Below, one piece after another: positions 1-8,566 of a stretch of 64,000 bases of DNA; the first letter of the stretch is position 1; every line of letters starts with the position of its first letter. Source of the DNA: Romboutsia sedimentorum (GTDB taxonomy: Bacteria > Bacillota > Clostridia > Peptostreptococcales > Peptostreptococcaceae); assembly GCF_030131845.1 (NCBI RefSeq), contig NZ_JASKYM010000002.1, positions 566,510 through 630,509 of the forward strand, given 5' to 3'. The translations under genes and the position numbers were made by a program. The notes below the pieces were generated by a model. The model saw nothing but the letters and a program-made list of their open reading frames with translations, made no database searches and was not told the DNA's origin.

Positions 1-1
1 T

Positions 2-1018
2 ACAGTTGGAGTTTGTGGGGTTAGTGAAGAAGCAATACCAGATGCGGAAAAAGTACTTCCAAGAAACCTTTGTCCTCTTATAAAATCAAGTTATGGGCAT
101 GCAATAACAGATACTTGTCCATATTTTTATTTTTCAGATATGCTAATAGGGGAGACTACTTGTGATGGTAAGAAAAAAATGTATGAGGAGTTAGCTAAAA
201 TCAAGCCTACTCATGTAATGCATTTACCTAATATGCAAAGAGGAGAATATACATACAAACTTTGGAAGGAAGAAATAAAAGTATTAAAAGAGGAAACAGA
301 AAAAGCATTAGGGGTTACTATTAGTGACCAAGATATAAGAGATGCAATTAAAGATAAAAACGAAGAAAGAAGATTATTAAAAGAGTATTATGAACTTGCT
401 AAATTAAATCCATCGCCTTTAAGTGGTATGGAACTTCATCAAGTATTGTATCAGTCAGGGTTTAAATTTGATAGAGCTGATCTTAAAGATGAGCTAAGAA
501 ATATTATAGACTCTGTAAAACAAAAATACCAAGAAGGAAACTGTCAAAATAATATTGATAAACCGAGAATACTTATAACAGGATCTCCAATAGGAGGAAT
601 AAGTGAAAAAATAATAACAACAATAGAAGACAGTGGAGCATCTATTGTAGCATATGAGCTTTGTGGAGCTATAAGAAACAATGATTCATTAGTCGATGAA
701 GAGAATGAAGATGTATATGATGCATTAACTGAAAAATATTTAAGCATAGGTTGTTCTTGTATGATGCACAATGATAATAGAATGGAAATGCTAGATAGAT
801 TAGCAGATGAATATAAGGTAGATGGAGTTATAGATGTTGCACTTCAAGCTTGTCATACATTTAATGTTGAAAGCTTTAGAGTAAAACAACTTATGAATAA
901 TAAAAACATAGCGTATATGGCAATAGAAACTGATTACTCTAAATCAGATACAGAACAATTAAGAACTAGATTTGAAGCATTTATAGAAATGATTGAAGAT
1001 GGTGTATGTGTAAAATAG
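2..1018 (+). CDS. Double-cubane cluster protein, 2-hydroxyacyl-CoA dehydratase family (5' partial)
   Basis: The reading frame is already open at base 2, so the N-terminus lies outside the window; 338 codons are visible. Cys-rich stretches ending in LCPLIKSSYG and DTCPYFYFSD, followed by GETTCDGKKKMYE, are typical of the HgdB/FldB/YjiM family, whose cysteines bind iron-sulfur clusters. An ATPase activator follows immediately. In classical dehydratases (HgdAB, FldBC) two subunits are expected. A single subunit plus activator, as in E. coli yjiML, fits the double-cubane cluster proteins, which perform low-potential reductions of small molecules with ATP-driven electron transfer. The substrate is unknown. 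A second subunit could still lie upstream of the window, so the distinction from a true acyl-CoA dehydratase is not settled. Confidence 0.85.
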   Translation, partial: TVGVCGVSEEAIPDAEKVLPRNLCPLIKSSYGHAITDTCPYFYFSDMLIGETTCDGKKKMYEELAKIKPTHVMHLPNMQRGEYTYKLWKEEIKVLKEETEKALGVTISDQDIRDAIKDKNEERRLLKEYYELAKLNPSPLSGMELHQVLYQSGFKFDRADLKDELRNIIDSVKQKYQEGNCQNNIDKPRILITGSPIGGISEKIITTIEDSGASIVAYELCGAIRNNDSLVDEENEDVYDALTEKYLSIGCSCMMHNDNRMEMLDRLADEYKVDGVIDVALQACHTFNVESFRVKQLMNNKNIAYMAIETDYSKSDTEQLRTRFEAFIEMIEDGVCVK

Positions 1019-1026
1019 GAGGCAAT

Positions 1027-1782
1027 ATGTATAGTATAGGCATTGATTCAGGCTCTGTAGCAACTAAGGGAGTATTATTTGATGGAGAAAAAATTCTTAA
1101 AAAAATAGTTATTCCAACAGGTTGGAGTCCAAAATCTACATCAAAACAAGTTTATGAAATTTTAAGTGAAGGTATAGCAGAAAATAAAATAAAAAAAATT
1201 GTAGGAACTGGCTATGGTAGGGTGAGTATGGATTTTGTTAATAAGAAAGTTACAGAAATAACATGCCACACTAAGGGGATACATTTTTTAAATAAAAATA
1301 TCAGAACAATATTAGATGTAGGAGGACAAGATAGTAAAGTTATAAATTTAGATGAAGATGGAAATATATCTAATTTTATAATGAATGATAAATGCGCAGC
1401 TGGAACAGGACGATTTTTAGAGATAACTTCAAATCTGTTAGGCAGTGATATAGAAGATATTGATACATTAGCAAAGGATGCTAATCCTGTTGATATATCT
1501 TCTATGTGTACAGTTTTTGCTGAGAGTGAAATAGTTAGCTTACTTGCAAGAAATGTAAGTAAAGAAAGCGTAGCAGCTGGAATTTTAAAATCTATTGCAA
1601 ATAAATCTACAGCTATGTTAAATCGTGGTGAAGTTGTAAATGAAGTTGCATTTACTGGGGGACTTGCAAAGAGCAAAGTTCTTGTTAGTATGGTAGAGGA
1701 TTCTTTGGGTAAAGATGTATTTATTGCACAGGATACTCAAATAATAGGCGCTCTTGGTGCAGCAGTAATAGGATTTAGATAA
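1027..1782 (+). CDS. ATP-dependent activator of the 2-hydroxyacyl-CoA dehydratase family (BadF/HgdC type)
   Basis: This 251-residue protein belongs to the ASKHA ATPase fold. It has the phosphate-1 motif GIDSGSVATKG near residues 4-14, DVGGQDSK around 95-102 and NDKCAAGTGRF around 118-128; the cysteine in NDKC is one of the ligands of the [4Fe-4S] cluster shared by the homodimer. ATP hydrolysis drives injection of a low-potential electron into the partner protein encoded just upstream. I chose the ATG at 1027 because an AGGAGG sits at 1017-1022, overlapping the stop of the upstream gene. An in-frame ATG at 1006 lies inside that gene and has no ribosome site. The tight spacing means the two genes are translated together. 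Confidence 0.9.
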   Translation: MYSIGIDSGSVATKGVLFDGEKILKKIVIPTGWSPKSTSKQVYEILSEGIAENKIKKIVGTGYGRVSMDFVNKKVTEITCHTKGIHFLNKNIRTILDVGGQDSKVINLDEDGNISNFIMNDKCAAGTGRFLEITSNLLGSDIEDIDTLAKDANPVDISSMCTVFAESEIVSLLARNVSKESVAAGILKSIANKSTAMLNRGEVVNEVAFTGGLAKSKVLVSMVEDSLGKDVFIAQDTQIIGALGAAVIGFR

Positions 1783-1789
1783 AGTAGTA

Positions 1790-1820
1790 TACCCCCTATC
1801 GTATTTTACGATAGGGGGTA
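1790..1820 (+). terminator. Intrinsic terminator, bidirectional
   Basis: A perfect 14-bp stem (1790-1803 with 1807-1820) closes on a TTT loop and is followed by TTATTTAAAT. It ends the double-cubane operon and may also serve the minus-strand gene that stops at 1888. Confidence 0.8.
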
Positions 1821-1887
1821 TTATTTAAATAAATTAATGTATTAAGGGGTATAATACAAAAACTTTTGATACCATGTTATTTTGATT

Positions 1888-2949
1888 TTATGAATTTAGC
1901 TTACTCTTATAAAAGTTTATAGTAGCATCTTTTAAAGATATTTTATTAGGATTAAATCCTATATCTTTTAAATAATTATAAAAATCTAAATCATATGCAT
2001 AACTAGCATTTTCATATGTACTTCCAAAATATAAGTACTCTAGATACTTTGAATATCCAGAAATTAAATTTTCTAAACACCAATCATTAAAACTGTAAGA
2101 GCCTTTATCAAAATTGTTGTAGTCAGATTTAAAATTTTTATCTTGATTTAATGTAGAATAAAAATTTAAATACTCTTTACTAGTAGAGAATGTATCAAAT
2201 AAAGGGCGAGCGTATTTGTAAAAATGAATACTTACAATATCTGCTGGTGTTACATTTAGACCTATTGTAGAGATCATTACATTGTCATGTTCAAATGCTT
2301 GAGATACAAGAGGATTTAAATTATAATACATAATAGATTTATAATGTTTTGGCAGTTTAATACCAGATGAAGTTTCTATAAATTTTATTACATCAACTTG
2401 GTTATCAGATAACTTTTGATTTAAATTATTAGCTTTTCTATCATATTTATATTTCTGTTTTTTGTAGTAAGATTTAAAATGTTCGTCATAAAAATAAATA
2501 AAAAACTTTTCTATATCATTTTTCAAATCATCAGATAAGTTTAAATATTTATCACGATTTAAAGTATTTATTATTTCATCAACAGAAGCATCATCATTTA
2601 AGTTTATAACTGTATTTATATATTCCCAAGAATCTTTAGATTTAAATATATTCTCAAGAGAACTTTTCATTTCTTTATCCATATTAGAATATGTGTTTTT
2701 TAACCAGGTATAATGCTTATAAGCTTGATTTGATTTGTCTTTATATAAGTTTTTATTAAAGTTTTTAGTTTCATTTATGTTTGTATCATATACCTCTGAA
2801 GCTGTTTGAATTAATGAAATTTTCAAAGTAAGTTCCTTTATGAGTATGTCAGATTTATAAGTTTGAGCATTGGCGCTAGTATCTTTGCCTATTGCAAAAA
2901 TAATTACTAAAAGTACAAACATAATAAGCAAAAATTTTTTAGAATTCAA
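1888..2949 (-). CDS. Exported protein of unknown function, possibly a degenerate zincin-like protein
   Basis: I chose a TTG start at 2949, preceded at 8 nt by AGGGAGA (2964-2958). It gives a textbook signal peptide: NSKK, a hydrophobic run LLIMFVLLVIIFAIG, then a Ser-Ala-Asn-Ala cleavage site before QTYK. The longer frame back to an ATG at 3027 adds 26 residues with no ribosome site and buries the signal. The mature part (about 325 residues) is Lys-, Asn- and Tyr-rich and mostly helical. Around residues 240-260 the stretch VSIHFYKYARPLF, followed about 50 residues later by WCLENLISGY, has the spacing of a HExxH...E metallopeptidase (DUF4932-like) with the catalytic residues lost. That resemblance is by eye only. 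No certain function can be given. Confidence 0.65.
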   Translation of the reverse strand: MNSKKFLLIMFVLLVIIFAIGKDTSANAQTYKSDILIKELTLKISLIQTASEVYDTNINETKNFNKNLYKDKSNQAYKHYTWLKNTYSNMDKEMKSSLENIFKSKDSWEYINTVINLNDDASVDEIINTLNRDKYLNLSDDLKNDIEKFFIYFYDEHFKSYYKKQKYKYDRKANNLNQKLSDNQVDVIKFIETSSGIKLPKHYKSIMYYNLNPLVSQAFEHDNVMISTIGLNVTPADIVSIHFYKYARPLFDTFSTSKEYLNFYSTLNQDKNFKSDYNNFDKGSYSFNDWCLENLISGYSKYLEYLYFGSTYENASYAYDLDFYNYLKDIGFNPNKISLKDATINFYKSKLNS

Positions 2950-3200
2950 ATTACCACTCTCCCTATATAAGACTATATATATAGATTGAATATTTTTATT
3001 AAAATACCTTTTAAAATCATTCAACAAGAAATGCTTATAAAAAATGCAGAAATAACACAGTATATGTATATATAAGTAAAAGTATAAAGTTGAATCTGTA
3101 TATTTAGCTGAAATAGATGGTGCAAAAGGTGTATAATTTGAAGAAGTAAGTATATAATTATATTATTAATAAAAAAAAATATTTAAATTCTAAGGGTGTG

Positions 3201-3422
3201 ATGGAAATTAATACAAAAGAAGAATTTGATATACTTAATAAATTTTTAAATAAAAAAAGATTAACATATAATGAATTTAATAGCCTCATAGGAAATTATT
3301 TTGTAAAAGACTATGAAGAACTAGAAGATAACTATTATTTGGTAGAGGTTTTAGTAAATTCTATACCAGGTAAAAAATATTACACTGATTACATTGAAAT
3401 TATTAATCAAAATAAAAATTAA
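3201..3422 (+). CDS. Small acidic protein of unknown function (73 aa)
   Basis: A short ORF with AAGGG (3192-3196) just before the start. GTG at 3198 and ATG at 3201 are adjacent and either could be used. The product is charged and soluble-looking (NTKEEFDILNKFLNKKRL at the N-terminus), with no signal or membrane segment. It stands alone with its own terminator, so it is probably monocistronic. No family is recognised. Confidence 0.6.
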   Translation: MEINTKEEFDILNKFLNKKRLTYNEFNSLIGNYFVKDYEELEDNYYLVEVLVNSIPGKKYYTDYIEIINQNKN

Positions 3423-3433
3423 AGTAAGTTAAG

Positions 3434-3467
3434 AAAAATCCGTAAACAAATATATACGGATTTTTTT
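3434..3467 (+). terminator. Intrinsic terminator
   Basis: The stem AAAAATCCGTA/TACGGATTTTT (3434-3444 with 3455-3465) closes on a 10-nt loop and runs into a T tract. It lies directly downstream of the 73-residue ORF. Confidence 0.75.
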
Positions 3468-3623
3468 GTTGTTTAAGTAATAAACAATAATAAAAATAAG
3501 TTTTTTAGGTTATAAAAAAATATTTTTAAAAGATAAAAGTAAAAATATGGAAATATATATATAAATTGATATAATTATATATATATTATGTTTTAATAAA
3601 GACAGGAAGTGGGGAATTTATAA

Positions 3624-4562
3624 TTGAATTTTATAGGTAATAGATATGAATTATTAAACTGTGAAGATAATATAGAATTAAATAAAATGTATAAAGCAAG
3701 AGATGTTTATTATAATAAGAAGGTATTAATAAAAATAATAGAACACAATACGAATATATGTGAAAATTTCATATCAAATTTAATAGATGAAAGTACTATG
3801 ACCCATCAAATAAATTCTCCATATATATTGAAAATTATAGATGTTGGGATACACTGTACGGAACTAACTACGCTTTACTATATGGTAAGTGAAGAATGGG
3901 AAGGTATGCCTTTAGAGAATATAATAAAAGGAAACTATCTTCATTTAAATGCCATAGTAAGTATTGCTATACAAATAGTAAAAGCTTTAGAAGTTTTAGA
4001 TGCACATAATATGTATCATGGAGATTTAAATCCAAGTAATATAATGATAGACCGAAATTATAATGTTAAAATTTGTAATCTAGGAACTACAAAATCGAAT
4101 AATGGAACAAATATAAGAGCTTGCAATGAAATTAAATATTTATCACCTCATCAATTATGTATAAACTATACTGATATAGAAAGTGATATTTTTGCATTAG
4201 GGATTGTATTATTTGAATGTATATTTAAAGTACTACCTTTTAGTGAATGTGAAAATGAAAAACAAATGCTTAAAAATATTGATAAAGGTGTTAATTGGAT
4301 AGAGTTAAAAGCTATAAATGGAAATGATAAACTTATAAATATTGTAAAAAAACTTTTAAACAGAACTCAAAAATATAATAATATACAAGAATTGATAATA
4401 GATTTAAGTTTAGTTATGTATGAAAAAGCAGATATAGATGATGCACTTATAATAAAAAATTCAAAAATACAAAATAAAAAAGCTGGATTTATAAAAAATA
4501 AAGTGGTTTTAGCAATTGCTACGCTTAGTTTAATATTTTTTATTTTACTAAGTATGATATAA
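3624..4562 (+). CDS. Membrane-anchored serine/threonine protein kinase-like protein, probably a pseudokinase
   Basis: TTG start at 3624, 312 residues. A protein kinase fold spans about residues 7-270, with the beta-3 lysine in VLIKI and a catalytic loop YHGDLNPSN (Asp and Asn kept). A helix-F motif SDIFALG is also present. Three elements are off: the glycine-rich loop is absent (NCEDNIELNKMYKA has no glycine), DFG is replaced by NLG in CNLGTT, and the APE position reads SPH. Loss of the DFG aspartate and of the nucleotide loop suggests a nucleotide-binding scaffold rather than an active enzyme. A C-terminal hydrophobic helix (VVLAIATLSLIFFILLSMI) anchors it with the kinase domain cytosolic. 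Two TPR-GGDEF genes follow. Kinase, TPR and GGDEF modules are known as single large polypeptides in clostridia, so this may be a split version of that architecture. Confidence 0.75.
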   Translation: MNFIGNRYELLNCEDNIELNKMYKARDVYYNKKVLIKIIEHNTNICENFISNLIDESTMTHQINSPYILKIIDVGIHCTELTTLYYMVSEEWEGMPLENIIKGNYLHLNAIVSIAIQIVKALEVLDAHNMYHGDLNPSNIMIDRNYNVKICNLGTTKSNNGTNIRACNEIKYLSPHQLCINYTDIESDIFALGIVLFECIFKVLPFSECENEKQMLKNIDKGVNWIELKAINGNDKLINIVKKLLNRTQKYNNIQELIIDLSLVMYEKADIDDALIIKNSKIQNKKAGFIKNKVVLAIATLSLIFFILLSMI

Positions 4563-4565
4563 AAC

Positions 4566-4600
4566 AAAAGCCTTCGTATTTAATACGGAGGTTTTTATTT
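4566..4600 (+). terminator. Intrinsic terminator
   Basis: GCCTTCGTAT pairs with ATACGGAGGT (two G-U pairs) and is followed by TTTTATTTTTATT. It ends the kinase-like gene. Confidence 0.65.
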
Positions 4601-4622
4601 TTATTACAAATATTAAATAAAA

Positions 4623-4666
4623 ATAGAGATTAAAATAAATAACTTTATATTTATTTTAATCTCTAT
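4623..4666. repeat. Long perfect inverted repeat
   Basis: Arms of 18 bp (4623-4640 and 4649-4666) match perfectly around an 8-bp loop. No T tract follows on either strand. It lies between the kinase-like gene and the broken TPR-GGDEF gene. Confidence 0.6.
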
Positions 4667-4738
4667 ATGAGATGAGATATATAGTATGTAGAAATAAAAA
4701 ATAAGTTAATAAGCACGTTTAAGAAGGGTGATATTTAG

Positions 4739-6602
4739 GTGAACTATGAATTGATAGAAACTTATATAGATGATTTAAGAAAAAAAGATGAACACAGTAT
4801 AGAATTAAAATATATAACAAAAATAAAGTATGATCTGAAAAAATATCTAAATGAATTAAGTGAAAAAAGTTATTATGAATATTCAAGATGCTATTTTTTA
4901 CTTATGCTTATAAATAGGTACATGCAAAATAAAAAAAATATAAAAAAACTTATTGAGATCAATAGAACTGTTAGATAAAAGCAATTCAAATAGTAAAAAT
5001 TATGAGGCCATATTATATGGATACTTATCAAACTACCATACCCAATATAGTGATACAAACACATCTTTACAAGTATATCAAATTGCTAGAGATAAATTTG
5101 AATTAAGTTGTGACGCTGATGAATTGATACAATTTTATTTAAGACATATTAAATTATTAATGAATAAAAGTTGTACAGAAGGAGAAATACAGCCATATAT
5201 AGAAAATATACATAGGTCGATAAAGGAAAATGATGTAAAATATGTTGCTAGGTATTATTGTGATATAGCACAAATACATTTATCTGTATTTGACAATACA
5301 GTAGGGGCTATATTCTATTTATCACAATCCTTGGATTTATCAATAAAAACATTACAAGTTGATTTAGAGATTAGAAATAGAATATTTTTAGCACTAAGTT
5401 ATACATTATTAGGAAATTATATAGAATCAGTAAACTATTTAAAACCAATTTTAAGTGATCCTAGATACAAGAAAATAAACTTAGTATATAAAATTACGGT
5501 GGCAAATAATTTAATGTCTAATTACCTAAAGTTAGGGCTAAACAACTGCGCATATGAATGTTTAGAAAGAATACAATCTACTTATATATCTAATAATTTG
5601 CTAAATGAAATGCAATTAAAAATGATAATTTATATGTGCAAGGCAGAATATTATAGTTTAGTAGAACTAGACAAAATAAAAGAAGCTGTAAGGTATATAA
5701 AAAAGAGTAGAGTATTATATGAAAAAAATAAATATAAAAATATATATCGAAATGTAGATATAATGATAGATAAAATAGAAGCAAATATTTATTATAAGTT
5801 AGGAAACTATGAAAAAGCATATAAATTACACCAAGTAGGTCTTGAAAAAAGTTTGGAGAAAAATCTTAATAATTCAATAATTGAGTTTTATAAATTACTA
5901 TCTATGGATTGTGAGCAGTTAAATGATTTTAAGGGCTCTATAGCAAATTTAAAGCAACATGTGATTTTAAAGGAGCAATGGGTAAAAATCCAAAATGATA
6001 AATATACAGAAATATTATTAAAAGAGTATGATATAAATGAAAAAGAAGAAAAAATAGATGAATTAAACTCTTTAAAAGACGTTTTAGTTAGTAAAAGAAA
6101 TAAAGATTAATTAACAGGATTATTAAATAGAAGATTTTTAAATGAATTTATTAGTCAAAACTTAAGTAACGATAGTAAAGAAAATGAACTGGTATCAATA
6201 CTAATGATAGATATAGATTATTTTAAAAAATATAACGATAAGTACGGTCATTTAAAAGGTGATGAAATATTAACTAAAATAGGAGAACTTTTAAACGAAA
6301 TAGCTTATAAGCATATGGCAATAAGATATGGAGGAGAAGAGTTCTTAGTGCTACTTAAAGATATAACATATAAAGAAACTATAGAAATAGCTAATGAAAT
6401 ATTAAACAAAGTAGATGATTTAAATATTGAGCATGAAACATCACCATTAAATTCTAAAATTACAGTTAGTATAGGGATAGCAACGGGAGAACAAGAAAAA
6501 AGCGGGGATTATAATAAGCTAGTAGACGATGCCGATAAGGCACTTTATATGGCTAAGAAAAATGGTAAAAATAGATATATACATATCAAAAACATGTGTT
6601 AA
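4739..6602 (+). pseudogene. Broken TPR-GGDEF diguanylate cyclase gene (one frameshift, one nonsense codon)
   Basis: The locus begins with GTG at 4739 (79 readable codons). It shifts frame at the A tract 4942-4948, continues to a TAA at 6108-6110, and then stays open in the same frame to 6602. Removing one A from the 4942-4948 run gives NIKNLLRSIELLDKSN, a smooth helical-repeat sequence. At 6108 the reading is KD-stop-LTGLLNRRFL, where the downstream paralogue reads RDELTKLFNRCYL; GAA to TAA explains the stop. The N-terminal about 430 residues are TPR-like helices. The C-terminal GGDEF domain keeps MIDIDYFKKYNDKYGH and the active-site GGEEF, but has no RxxD inhibitory site. As it stands it cannot make a full-length cyclase, although the isolated domains could be translated from internal starts. 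Confidence 0.8.
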
Positions 6603-6674
6603 TCTAATGAGGGGATGCTTTGATATGAATTTTGATATGAAAAAATAATAAAAGATGTAGAAATAAAATCAACA

Positions 6675-8327
6675 TTGTTAATTGATATGGATTATTTAGA
6701 AATAATTATTGTCAAAGTATATGAACAAATTGATGAACTAGAAAAGAATAATAATTATTTAGAGTTAGTAAAAGTATATTATCTTTTAGCACTAGAGTTA
6801 ACTCTTAAGAATCAAATAACTGAAAGCATAGTATGGTGGGAAAAAAGCTTAGAGATATCCAAAAAATTAAATAATAATTTTTGCAGTGGTAAGATTTATT
6901 CTAGATTAAGTTATTCTAATATGAAGAAAAATAATTACACAATATCAAGAAGACTTTTTATTAAATCAATAACATTACTTAAAAAAGAAAATAATATACA
7001 GCAAATAACATTAGCATATATTCAAAGATTGCTGTCAATAAGGTGGCAAGAAAAAAACAAAAATATAATAAGAGTATATTTAGATAAAGTATTAGGATTA
7101 ATGAAATATTTTATGGAAGGTATGAAGATAGGAGAAAAATATGGAATAATTGAAATGAATGCATTAGTTTTATATTACTTAGGAAGTATATATTTAGATT
7201 ATATAAATAATCCATCAGAAGCCATAAGAAATCTAGAACCTTTGATATATAACTCTAAATATGACTTTATGAATAAAGAACTAAAAGGTTCATCATTTGT
7301 GGCTTTAATTAATGCATATATAGATGAAGAGAAACTAGAAGATGCAAGAGTGTGTATAAACTATGGAAATGAATATCTAAAATATATAAATTATAATATA
7401 GATGAAGGCACGAAAATTATGTTAGTTTATTTAGAAGCTAAGCTAATATCAAAAGGGTACAAAGATATAGAAAAAGGTCTTGACTATGCTTTATCTGCTA
7501 ATGATAGATATAAAAAAAATTTATCAACATTTAAATACACTTATTTTGATTATAACATAAATAATATTATTGGAGATTTATATTTTAAGCTTGGTGATCA
7601 TACTAAAAGTATAGAATATTATCAAGAAAGTATAAAAAATAGCAAAAATTGGGGAAATATTTATAAAAAGAATGCATACTATTCTTTGGCTAGAGTATAT
7701 GAGTATCAGCAAAATTATAAAGAAGCATTAAAATATTATAAAATATGCGAGAATATTTTTAGTGAATTTGAAAAGATATATAAAGAAGAAGAAATAAAAA
7801 ATTTAGATATATATAATAGCATAATGAAAGAAGAATCATATAGAGATGAATTAACTAAATTATTCAATAGATGTTATTTAAGTGAGATTATAAAAAATAA
7901 TGTAGCATTAAAAAATATAAGCATAATAATGATAGATATAGACTATTTTAAATACTATAATGATAATTATGGTCATATAAAAGGTGATAAAGTATTAATA
8001 AGTGTATCACAATCGATAAAAAATAGTTGTAGTGAATGTGAAGATGAAGTAATAAGATACGGTGGAGAAGAGTTTTTGATAATATCATATAGTCAGGATA
8101 ACGATTATATAAAAAAATTGCCTAATGAAATTTTAAAAAATATAAATGAACTTAATATAGAACATAACTACTCTAAAGTGAGCAATAACATAACGGTTAG
8201 TATAGGTGTAAGTCGTGGCGATATAAACATTAGTGATGATTATAATACATTAATAAAAGAAGCAGATAAAGCTTTGTATATATCGAAGAAACAAGGACGT
8301 AATAGAGTAACACAAAGTGAAATTTGA
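6675..8327 (+). CDS. TPR-repeat diguanylate cyclase (GGDEF), paralogue of the upstream pseudogene
   Basis: The 550-codon frame encodes TPR-like helical repeats (about residues 10-390, for example KLGDHTKSIEYYQESIKNS) and a C-terminal GGDEF domain (about 395-550) with IMIDIDYFKYYNDNYGH and GGEEF. It should convert two GTP to c-di-GMP in the cytosol. The product-inhibition RxxD motif is missing, since the aligned residues read ECED. The 5' end is doubtful: neither TTG 6675 nor ATG 6687 has a ribosome site. A well-placed GAGGGG (6609-6614) and ATG (6625) lie upstream in another frame that ends after 7 codons. One inserted base between 6628 and 6645 would join them and add a natural N-terminus, so this copy may also be frameshifted or phase-variable. 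Confidence 0.75.
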   Translation: MLIDMDYLEIIIVKVYEQIDELEKNNNYLELVKVYYLLALELTLKNQITESIVWWEKSLEISKKLNNNFCSGKIYSRLSYSNMKKNNYTISRRLFIKSITLLKKENNIQQITLAYIQRLLSIRWQEKNKNIIRVYLDKVLGLMKYFMEGMKIGEKYGIIEMNALVLYYLGSIYLDYINNPSEAIRNLEPLIYNSKYDFMNKELKGSSFVALINAYIDEEKLEDARVCINYGNEYLKYINYNIDEGTKIMLVYLEAKLISKGYKDIEKGLDYALSANDRYKKNLSTFKYTYFDYNINNIIGDLYFKLGDHTKSIEYYQESIKNSKNWGNIYKKNAYYSLARVYEYQQNYKEALKYYKICENIFSEFEKIYKEEEIKNLDIYNSIMKEESYRDELTKLFNRCYLSEIIKNNVALKNISIIMIDIDYFKYYNDNYGHIKGDKVLISVSQSIKNSCSECEDEVIRYGGEEFLIISYSQDNDYIKKLPNEILKNINELNIEHNYSKVSNNITVSIGVSRGDINISDDYNTLIKEADKALYISKKQGRNRVTQSEI

Positions 8328-8349
8328 AATATATTTAGAAATAGATTCA

Positions 8350-8395
8350 ATAGAGGCGTTAATTATAAAATAAACTTTATAATTAACGCCTCTAT
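8350..8395. terminator. Terminator-like hairpin with 20-bp perfect stem
   Basis: Bases 8350-8369 pair perfectly with 8376-8395 around a 6-nt loop. There is no T tract after the stem on either strand, so its termination strength is uncertain; it may instead protect or process the transcript end. Like the repeat at 4623-4666, its arms begin ATAGAG and end CTCTAT. Confidence 0.5.
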
Positions 8396-8469
8396 ATTGA
8401 AATAAACACATAAATACTTAAAAATTAAGTATTAAAATGTAAAAATATATATTTTAATGCTTAAATGTG

Positions 8470-8498
8470 TTGCACTAAAAAAACGAATGTGATATTCT
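8470..8498 (+). promoter_or_regulatory. Probable sigma-A promoter of the ribose operon
   Basis: TTGCAC (8470-8475), a 17-bp spacer and TATTCT (8493-8498) stand about 70 bp ahead of rbsK. No repressor gene is linked. Confidence 0.5.
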
Positions 8499-8566
8499 AT
8501 AAAAAGTTAAATGAATAATAAAATGAAATAATTGATATAGATTAATGTTATATAGGAGGCACTATT

